Assembly: GCF_000264905.1 (NCBI RefSeq)
Contig: NW_006763136.1
Span: 167,934-231,933, forward strand
Direction of reading: 5' to 3'
DNA: 64,000 nt
From: Stereum hirsutum FP-91666 SS1
Lineage: Eukaryota; Basidiomycota; Agaricomycetes; Russulales; Stereaceae
Below are positions 55,871 to 64,000 of the stretch, piece after piece. Under the pieces are notes generated by a model. The model did no database searches. It was not told the DNA's origin and was given only the letters and a program-made list of their open reading frames with translations. The translations under genes and the position numbers were made by a program. Numbering within the stretch: the stretch's first letter is position 1; each line of letters starts with the position of its first letter.

Positions 55871-57907
55871 CTTATAAACCACGAAAGGAATCGGAATGAA
55901 TATCACAGCCAGCAGCGCGAGCAACGTGCTCGCCCAGCCGACCCCAGTTTGTGATACATCTGTGTCGCGAAGAGCGGGAACACGGCGCCGAATGAGGAGC
56001 GCATAAATGCGTTGCCGGCGAGGACGGAAGCAGCGTAGGTGGGGTATGCGTCGCTCAGATAGTTCAGCACTGCGACCTAGAAGCGGGCATCCGATAATAA
56101 CTGTTTAAAGACGTATAAATCATTCACCACGCGATGGACTTGGGAGGGAGGAACCCACGAAGAGATACAAGGCACCCATACTAAACAACGCGCTCCCGAT
56201 AATTGACGCGATCCACGGCACACTCGCTCGTCCTGTCCAACCGAAAATAACCAACGCCACCGGAATCAGAAACGCGCCTATGAACGCGAACGGCATCCTC
56301 TCCTCCGGCTTGATCTCCCCCTTTTCATTGAACTTCGGCCCAAGAACGTAGTGCACATACGCGCAATACGGCGGAATGGCCATCAGCGATCCTACGAGGA
56401 TGCCGATGAAGCTCAATCCCTCGATGGGCAGCGAGAAACAATATATCTGACCGAATACGACGGAGAAGGACTCGAACCAGGCGTAGAGCAGGCCATAGAC
56501 GAGGCACATGTAAAGATTGAGGACAAGAACAATCGGTTCTTGGAAATTGAGCGCGAATCCGCGTGCGGTAGAGATGACGATGTCGTACAGGAGATGGTTA
56601 TGCTGCTCGGTGAGAAATTCAGTCTGGCGACGGAGGTTAGGGAGACCGGTGAGTCGGCGGAGACGACGTGTGCGGCGATAGAGGATGTTGGCGTGGCTTG
56701 TCTCCGGGAGGAAGAAGAAAATGATGACGAGGGTGAACCCGGAGAGCCATGCGAGCTCCCATATAGTCCATGTCCATCCCTTCGCCTGAGCGGCAAAACC
56801 TCCGATAATAGGACCTGGAACGAAGTAAACACATAATATATTAACGTGACCGACGATGAAGAGGGAGATGCCAGACGTCGGAGAGCAGTACTTACCCAAA
56901 ACTGGGCCACACGGCCCCGTACCTGCCCAGACAATGAGCGGCTGTGCGCGTTTTCGAGCAGAGAACATATGCGAGATCGACGCGCCACCGTTGGCAAGTA
57001 CAGGAGAGGCAAAGAATCCAGTCAGAAATCGGAACGCAAGCAACATGCCGAAATTGACGGATAGCGCAGTGGGGACTTGGAGGACGACGAATATGGTGAG
57101 AGTCGGGATGTAGATCAAGTTGAGGCCTAGCTGGGGTATCTCGCTCATCGGGCCCCACAGCATTGCACCGGCTCCGTAAGCGCTGTTCGAGGTGGTCATG
57201 ACGAAGCACTTGGTAAGAACGACTGGTGAAGACAGCAGTACCGACATGGTTCACTCACAAGACGAACAGAGTAAGTCCGACTGTGGTAGCCACTTGACTG
57301 ACGCCAAATACGACCATGATGTCTGGGATCCCAGGAGAATAAATCGCGCCGCCGATAGAGATTGCGATTGTTAACAGACAGATCAGGGCCGTATCGGTCC
57401 ACTTCTTCGCTGTCGACCAGTTCAACGGGTTCTACGCAGTATGCATCAACTTGAGATGATCGAGAGATCATGGGAGATTATAGCAAAAGGAAGGAGATGT
57501 ACTGCAGGATCGCCCTCAGCCCAACCAATAAAAATGATATCCTTCTCGAGATCTATCCTCCCATTTACTGCCCTCTCACCGTGCTCAGGAGAAATACGTC
57601 GGGTGGTAAGCAAGTTCCTAGACTCCATGCCAGAGAACGGATGTCGAGAAACGTCTGTTGCCTCGGGTGAAATCTCGTCGAGCTCGCCATGTGCGATGTC
57701 TGGAGCTGTGTCCGCAGCTGGAGCCTGAGCGAGGTCAGTGGGAGCTGAGTATTTGCCTTCAAACACCGCTGGGGTGCTAGGGCTTCCGTCGGTGATGATG
57801 TAGGAATACCAGGGATCTGAATCTCGTTCTTCTGGATACAACAGGACGCGATTGTTGGTCAAAAGACGGAGTAATTGGCCGAAAGGTGACTCGCGGATTG
57901 TGTCCAT
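55871..57907 (-). CDS. MFS transporter (drug/polyamine H+ antiporter type), apparent frameshift
   Basis: Twelve-helix major facilitator of the DHA1 type, expected in the plasma membrane exporting drugs or polyamines. The ATG at 57907-57905 starts an acidic cytoplasmic N terminus ending WAEGDPA, then NPLNWSTAKKWTDTALICLL, SPGIPDIMVVFGVS, AYGAGAMLWGPMSEIPQLG, RFLTGFFASPVLANGGASIS, GPIIGGFAAQ, FLPETSHANILYRR, EPIVLVLNLYMCLVYGLLY and LYLF joined to VAVLNYLSDAYPTYAASVLAGN. In the last helix exon the frame breaks at four Cs (55942-55945): the sequence reads ...MYHKLGSAGRA to a stop at 55903, whereas one extra base restores VGWASTLLALLAVIFIPIPF. Either the allele is truncated before helix 12 or the run is miscalled. 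The C-terminal exon beyond 55871 is unclear. Confidence 0.75.
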
Positions 57908-59212
57908 GACTGCGATGACCGACTAGACAGAGGGTGATCTGATGGTAGACAGCCCGAGAGAGGAGAGCCACCGTAGTCCTCAAAGTGAAGGTCGACCAGT
58001 AGCACAAGAAATTAGACTTCCTTCCCTCTACCTTTCAGAGATAGCTATTGTCGAGTGGGTCGGATTCCGCTCCCAATCTAGCCAGTGAATAGATCGACAT
58101 GTCGCCGCCAAGTGGATCCTCATGTCAATGCCTCATCCCACCTTGGAATCAGAGCAAGCCCTCCTGTGATACTTATTCTATAGCAAGCGGGGATCTCGAG
58201 ACGGGCAGATGTGGATTAGGAACGGGCTCATTTCGCGAAAGCGGGAAAAGACGGATGAACCATGGATGGGAAGAACACCCACAAGTAATCCACCAAGGAG
58301 CTGCAATACGAGCGCTAGCTGAGTTCTCGAGCAGTGCGCCCAATATATACCACGCAAAAACGCGGTGTAGCCCACATCTGACCCACGTCTGCTCCGGCCT
58401 ATAAGAAGAATGACTTGTGGATACTATTGCTTGCTCACACAAGGCAACCGTCGCGTGAGGTATACAACGTCCTCGAGCCACTGGCACAGGCCAAGAGGAG
58501 TGGCGACGCCAGAGTGGTCCACAAAAGTGAGGCAAAAGAAAGAAACTAGAAATTCTGGATCGGGTTATATGGTGCCATAGCGTCTTGAGACGGGAGAAAT
58601 ATGTAAGCCTTTTAGGTTAGAAACGAGACGTAGGAAATAAGTGTGCGAAGAGATTTAGTAAAAAGCGAGTGCTGTCTCGATCGGTGGCTGAAGTCAGGTT
58701 GTGTAGGCTTTCCATCGAGGGGAGATGCTTCGGTCACAATATTACCTTCACAATATTATCTTTCCTTTGAAGAACAATGATAGAGTATACCACAGACCAG
58801 CCATTGTTAACGTTGTTGACAGGAAGAGATCGTCGTCGGGAGGAACAGGAGACGCCCACGTGGTCGAAGAGCATGAGTGTCGCCACGATTGGTGCCACAC
58901 AGTGCGTACCCTAACCTGAAGACGTGGTTACACGCTCTTTGAACGCGTAAAGATTGCTTGGCATCCTCTGTCTCGACGCACCTCCAGTGCGAATTCTCCA
59001 ACCCTCATTCATTGTCGTTTTTCTTTCACATCTCAGGTCTGTAAGGTAGTACCAATTCGATACGAATATTGTGATCCTTGGTTACCTTTGCGATCGACGC
59101 TCATTAGGGCCATACTTTAATATTCCATACAGGCTCTGTCCTTTCCAGCACCCAATAGCCCGAGTCTTCGATTCATACTCAAACGCAGTTGTATAAACGA
59201 CTCTAAACTGAC
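57908..59212. other. Divergent intergenic region
   Basis: Lies between the divergent MFS and GWT1 genes. No supported frame or repeat was noticed. Confidence 0.5.
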
Positions 59213-61883
59213 ATGAGTAGTCATGATGACTACAAGTCATCGAAGGAGGCATTTGTCTCTGGCATGACAGGCTCCTCCGTTACGCACATCAACCTAATTT
59301 CTCTGGCCGCTCTCGTACGCACTATCCTTACGCTGAACGCATCGAGAAACCCCGAAATAATAGAACCATGAAGTCTTCAATAGCCCTCTACTCTGCACTT
59401 CGCTCTCGACTGCCACCAAACAAACTTCTACCCTTTCCCCTCTTGACAGAATTCTGCCTCCTCATCGTTCCCCTGATCCTTTCCACGACTCTCTTCGCCT
59501 TCTCACCCATTCTTCTGTCCTCCATACTGCTCATCCCGGCAGTCCTTGTGCTCTTCTTCGTACCCAGAGCCGAATCTGGAACACCATTGCCCTCAAATGC
59601 GGACGTGTCGCCCAGGCCATCTCCGACAATTCCCTCGAGAGGGCTGAGGAGCAGTTTGGATGGGGTAGGGGTCGTGGACGAATCGAATCCTTCTAGTCCA
59701 GCTAGGCATGTACACTTTGAAGACGAGACGGAGACAAGTAGGCTGGAAAGAATTAATAGTGCAATTGTGACTGGGGGCGAGGAAAAGGGAAACAGAAAAG
59801 GAAAGGGTGGTGTGGCGATTACTCCGCTGCCGGCGCTCAGCACATATAGAGCACATATGATGCTGTTGACCATCATTTGTATTCTGGCCGTCGACTTTCC
59901 CGTATTCCCAAGAGAGCTAGCGAAGTGCGAAACTTATGGTGTATCGCTCGTACGTCACTTATCTTGTTCCTCCAAGTACCTGGGGGCTACATGCCCCATC
60001 GTGTACCTTGGTTGTGTCGGCGACGCTGAACTAATATTGCAGTTCCGTAGATGGACATTGGCGTAGGGTCCTTCGTGTTCTCGCAAGGCCTCGTCTCCGC
60101 TGCTCCTCTCCTCAAAGACCCATCTTACCTCTCCTCTCCACTTCTTCCAAAACTCGTACGAACGACGCGTAAATGTGCACCCATCATTCTTCTTGGGCTC
60201 GTACGAGTACTCCTGGTCAAGGGGACGGAATACCCTGTATGTTTTCTTTTCTCGCGTTTATGAACGGAGCTGTTTGCGTCACTATCCATTATGTGGTACG
60301 TTGCTGATCTGTGTGGCACTGTGGCTTTGTTTCCGACAGGAACACGTCACTGAATACGGCGTCCACTGGAATTTCTTTCTCACTCTCGCGACAATACCTA
60401 TCTTGCAAATATTATTGCATCCTTTCATTATGTACATGCCTATCTCCCTTCTTGGGGTTATTGTTGCTGTCGGTAAGTGGTTCTGTCTCTGACGCCCTCT
60501 CACTCCATAGCCACCCACGGACCTTCCGCCTCATCCGTATTTACCCTCCTTATTGAACTTCTACTCCCACAGCCGATCAAGTATTGTTGTCATCTGGCCT
60601 TACGAACTACGTGCTCAGCGCACCCCGTCAAGGGATCATCAGTGCCAACAAAGAAGGCATCGTGTCCCTCACTGGTAGATTTTTCCCATATATCATGTTC
60701 ACTTTTCTGCATGTCTCTAACAAAACATCTGACTATGCAACAGGATACCTCGCGATCCACCTTCTCGGGCTCTCAACCGGTACATTCCTCCTCCCTCCCT
60801 CACCCTCGTATTTCCGTAGGCGTCAACAATCCTACACGAAATCCCTCTCTCAGGCGAAAAGTTTCTCTACGTCGAGTTCTGACGTCACGGCTGGAATTGA
60901 GAAGGCCGACTACCTCACCCATGGGCCGGATAGCCCAGCCGACTCGTGGTCAGCAGTAGGCCAAGCCGTAGGAGACGAGGTTGGAGAGACATATAGGGAG
61001 AACGATCGAACGGCTACAGAGCTCGCTTCGTATGCGTTCATATGGTGGACGCTTTTGGGCGCATGTTCGTTGTTGGGTGTCGGTGGCGGAGTCAGTCGTA
61101 GGATGGTATGTCCCATCATGATTTATCTTCAACAATTCCCTCTGCTCTCTTAGTTTCGCCCCTTTCCATCTTTTTCTAACATGTTTTTATGTCTTTTCTC
61201 AGGCGAACCTTCCCTACGTCGCGTGGGTCGCAGCGTACAACACCTCCTTCATCCTTGGATACCTCCTCCTCGACCTCTACTTCTTCCCATCCCCGATGCT
61301 CAAATCGATATATTCACCGACTTCGAAACTGAAACAGCACGGCCCTAGCCATAATAGCCCGAACTTCCACATACCGGGGACGCCTGTGGTGTCGGGCTAT
61401 CAACGGCCGACATCACCCATCCCCGCGCCACAGACAACGACGCCGAGACCACGGTATGCGAGACAGGATAGCGAAGGGAGGCTGTCGGTCGAAGAATATC
61501 CACAGCCGGTGTTGGTGGGGGGAGGGATGAGAGGAGGGATGGTGGGTGGCGGAGGAAGAAAAGGCGGATTGAGGAGGATGGCGTGGGGACAGGTGCAGGT
61601 TGGGGCACCGACGTTGTTAGAGGCGATCAACAGGAATGGACTGGCTGTGTTTTTGCTCGTGAGTCCCTATTCCCGCGCCACCCTCGCATTTCTTTTTGTT
61701 CGGTTGTGTCTAATCGACGTATGTGGCACTTTATAGGCAAATCTCGCAACAGGACTCGTCAATATGACCATGTCGACGATGTATGCCAGCGATACGAAGG
61801 CGATGGCTGTGCTTTTGGGGTACTCGGGTTTGGTGTGTTCGGTGGCGTGGGTTTGTAGGGGCAGGAGGCTGTGGGTCTTGTAG
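59213..61883 (+). CDS. GWT1: GPI inositol acyltransferase
   Basis: Multi-pass ER enzyme (GWT1/PIG-W) that acylates the inositol of glucosaminyl-phosphatidylinositol early in GPI-anchor synthesis. Eight exons (59213-59314, 59374-59949, 60051-60236, 60340-60472, 60573-60674, 60744-61105, 61203-61658, 61737-61883) sum to 2064 nt, 687 residues. Family landmarks: [16 protein letters not shown] at the N terminus, [72 protein letters not shown], and [17 protein letters not shown] at the C terminus. The acceptor before exon 2 is the AAG inside an ATGAAG, so the ATG at 59368 is not the start. Two loops are enlarged: a Ser/Pro/Glu-rich one after helix three and a Gly/Arg-rich one near the C terminus. 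The latter faces the cytosol or lumen; which is not decided here. Confidence 0.93.
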
Positions 61884-62111
61884 AGGTCCCCTCTTTCGGG
61901 CTTGTGAGTCTCATAATGAATTGTTTATTGATTCTAGGTCGTCGTGCGAGGTCGTACAGACATTACTGTTGTTTGTGCTTGCGACTGGGTCGCTCTGTCT
62001 TGCGTATTTATCCATGGTAAATGTTGTTTCTTTGAGGTTATCACGATATAGTTCATTTGACAGTCAGAATGCATTTTTCATTGAAAGTATGGACAACGAT
62101 GAGGACCTCGA

Positions 62112-63085
62112 CTACAGCTTTCGCACCGTCTTGATGCTAATCCGTTTATTGAGGGCGCCGATGAATCGGACCTCTCGCATGCTATCGGAATTCTGCGATC
62201 GCGGCTCCCATATGTCCGCATGATACTTACCACGGGAGAATACCTCTTCTGAACTGAGAAGAAACTCGTCAATCAAGCCTTGTTCCGATAGACACTGGTA
62301 CCACAAAGACTCGGTCAGCACTAGAATAGGGTCTGGTTTGAGAAGAATACGAAGTTAAAGAAAAGGACTCACTTTCATCGCATCCCATAACCAGCAAACG
62401 GAGCTGTTTTCGCCTAGACGCGGCTTCACGGCCACACCCTGCAGTATCTCCTCCAGCTCCCCCCGGTCCTTCAATTTATCCTTCAAACCGAGATCTACTA
62501 CAACAAGAAGACTGTTCTTCCGTGGATCGTATGGTACATTGCTCAGCACAGACTCGGAGCCTTCGTGCACACCATCCTTTCCGTAGTTGACGAGCGTCTG
62601 GGGTGCCAGTGGGTCGGTGGCGGAGGAGGGGTTTCCAGAGATATATAAGAGAGAGGTTTTATATGGGCAGTGTGATACCATTTCTGGGTTGAGTTCTATT
62701 TCTTGGTTTCCCGGTATGTCACGAAGAAAATCGAAGAAAGCCAGGTAGAGGCAGGATTTGGTGGCGTCGGTGAGGCAAGGATCTGACAACATTGAAGCGT
62801 GAGCAATTGATTATGATCTTCGAACCCATATAATATGATAGAGAGGAGATACAGACATTTCATAGTGGACTCAAAATAGGGTGCTTGTGGTTCTTGGGCA
62901 GGGGAGAATGCGGTGAGAGGCAGAAACGCCCTCACGAGCGCTTTTATAGGTGTTAGGCAGCTGCGCGCCACATCAACAACAAAAACATGGTCGGAACAAA
63001 AGAAGGTATAACAGGCTTGTCTATATGACGCATTAACACCGAATAGGGCACAATACAAACGTGTTCGGAAGAACAAGGCCTTCAT
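62112..63085 (-). CDS. Unrecognised Agaricomycete protein, tandem paralogue 1
   Basis: Three or so exons. The ATG at 63085-63083 (MKALFFRTRLYCALFGVN) opens an exon ending ESTMK, spliced to PCLTDATKSCLYLAFFDFL, then LVVVDLGLKDKLKDRGELEE and VAVKPRLGENSSVCWLWDAMK. A further splice to SLWYQCLSEQGLIDEFLL and SSEEVFSRGKYH gives an end at 62112. I do not recognise the family. Residues around KPRLG, WLWDAM and LSEQG are shared with the neighbouring paralogue, which supports the splicing. The frame is open upstream to a GTG at 63112, so an extra 5' exon is possible. It is convergent with GWT1, 228 bp away. Confidence 0.55.
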
Positions 63086-63220
63086 CTGTATCTGGCTCGC
63101 ATCCGAAGACACACGAGCCCGGTGGCGTGAAATCCAACCTCGGGGTTAATGTAGTCTCCTTAAGCAGAGTAGACGGCGTTCAACCGGCGGGTGCGAGGAT
63201 CACTCTGTCTGACGTCTGCT

Positions 63221-63322
63221 TTCCAAGAGGGTGGCTTATTGAGTGGGGGGTCCCTTCGAGCCGAGCCGCGCCGCCCCAGAAGACCCTTGAAGGGACCCAC
63301 TCTGTAAGCCACCCGCTTGGAA
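63221..63322. repeat. Large hairpin between tandem paralogues
   Basis: 63221-63260 and 63286-63322 are near-perfect reverse complements (TTCCAAG, GGGTGGCTTA, GAGTGGG, GTCCCTTC blocks; three extra G in the left arm and a few mismatches) around a GC-rich loop of about 25 nt. The stem is about 37 bp. Confidence 0.85.
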
Positions 63323-63430
63323 ACACGACTAGGTTAATGATTAGATCAGTGTTCGATACGGTCCTCTATGGGTGAATTAAAACTGAAAGCTATGATAAGT
63401 CTATGGTAAATGTCTCTCCTGGGCCAACCT

Positions 63431-64000
63431 CTAGATACAAGGCACGATCGTCATCCTGGATTTCCCACCGTCTGTGTTGCAGGTTGGGATTTCTTGCCTG
63501 CCTGTAGGACTCCGCGTCTTGGAGGGTTCGTCAGTCGTGTCCGCGAACGCAGCCCCACGCTTCCAAACGTCCTCTGCAGTACCGAATAGTGGCTTGATGG
63601 CGCCTTGCCTTGACAAAAGCTGTGTGAGATGGAATAGTTGCCATTCAGCCCGCAATGGCTCTGAGTAGACAGTCGGGGGAAGAACTTACCTCCATGGCGT
63701 CCCAGGTCCAATAATGTAACCGAACAGCGCCCATTCTTGGCTTCACGCGCACACTATCCAATAAACCCTCCACTTGCACTCGGCTTTTGTATGTGGAGCC
63801 CAAATATACCACTGCACGAAGCCTCTCCTCTCTGGGACAGCATTTCTCCTTGTACAGATCGCAGGATATGTATTTGAACACGTCGTCACCGTCTTCGTCC
63901 TTGAGAGTAGTCGCTAATTGAATCCCATAACGCATGAATGCTTTGTTAGGGATTGGGCCACCCGATGATGCTCCGTTCGAGATCCGAAGAAGAGCAGTAT
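63431..64000 (-). CDS. Unrecognised protein, tandem paralogue 2 (partial)
   Basis: Homologue of the adjacent gene, cut by the window edge. Exons give GIQLATTLKDEDGDDVFKYI, LRAVVYLGSTYKSRVQVEGL, VRVKPRMGAVRLHYWTWDAM, then after an intron (acceptor CAGAG) LRAEWQLFHLTQLLSRQGAI and AEDVWKRGAAFAD, ending MTIVPCI at 63431. Shared positions with paralogue 1 include V-KPR-G, W-WDAM, LS-QG and EDV/EEV. The 5' end lies beyond 64000. Function is unknown. Confidence 0.5.

Noticed and set aside
56351..56836. Plus-strand acidic frame of 161 codons
   Set aside because: Antisense to conserved transmembrane segments of the MFS transporter.

Overview
The window is nuclear DNA of a filamentous basidiomycete, most likely an Agaricomycete. 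The evidence is that nearly every gene is split by short GT-AG introns (about 40-90 nt), several exons are tiny, and the families present are typical of mushroom genomes: DUF6533-type and related seven-helix proteins, secreted GH92, F-box proteins, ULD-type proteins and a Ras-associating/LRR/PP2C-like adenylate cyclase. No rRNA, tRNA, CRISPR array or bacterial operon was seen. Species cannot be named from the sequence alone.

Layout. 1-5.8 kb is gene-poor. It holds two non-autonomous elements with terminal inverted repeats flanked by TA, a degenerate repeat rich in TTCCGGAA, and a CCTT microsatellite. 5.8-7.8 kb (-) is a DUF6533 membrane protein. 9.1-11.9 kb (+) is a caspase-like protein, convergent with two F-box proteins (-, 12.2-15.9 kb). 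16.7-18.4 kb (+) is another multi-helix membrane protein. 19.2-23.7 kb (+) is a secreted GH92 alpha-mannosidase of about twenty exons, one only 6 nt long. 23.7-25.5 kb is non-coding with a relic of the membrane-protein gene. 25.6-28.0 kb (-) is a mitochondrial calcium uniporter (MCU) with a long charged tail. 29.9-36.2 kb (+) is the adenylate cyclase. 36.6-38.3 kb (-) is a second DUF6533 protein. 40.1-41.2 kb (+) is a coiled-coil/TFIIS-N protein. 42.0-45.4 kb (-) is a membrane-anchored GH5 related to steryl-glucosidase/glucosylceramidase. 46.9-48.4 kb (+) is a ULD-type protein with a zinc ribbon. 48.4-50.8 kb holds degenerate repeats. 51.2-51.9 kb (+) is a dual-specificity-type phosphatase. 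53.8-55.3 kb has two poorly defined hypothetical genes. 55.9-57.9 kb (-) is an MFS transporter with an apparent frameshift. 59.2-61.9 kb (+) is GWT1 (GPI-anchor inositol acyltransferase). 62.1-64.0 kb (-) holds two tandem paralogues of an unrecognised family, separated by a large hairpin.

The genes do not form a pathway cluster. Themes are membrane and signalling proteins (two DUF6533 proteins, a third multi-helix protein, adenylate cyclase, phosphatase, MCU) and glycan/lipid work (GH92, GH5, GWT1). The points most worth checking are the 6-nt exon that completes the GH92 catalytic motif, the substituted metal-site residue in the adenylate cyclase, the paired TIR elements, the MFS frameshift and the inter-paralogue hairpin. 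I found no convincing undescribed multi-gene system. All splice structures are my own hand predictions; for MCU, GWT1, the adenylate cyclase and the TFIIS-N gene the summed exons are an exact multiple of three.
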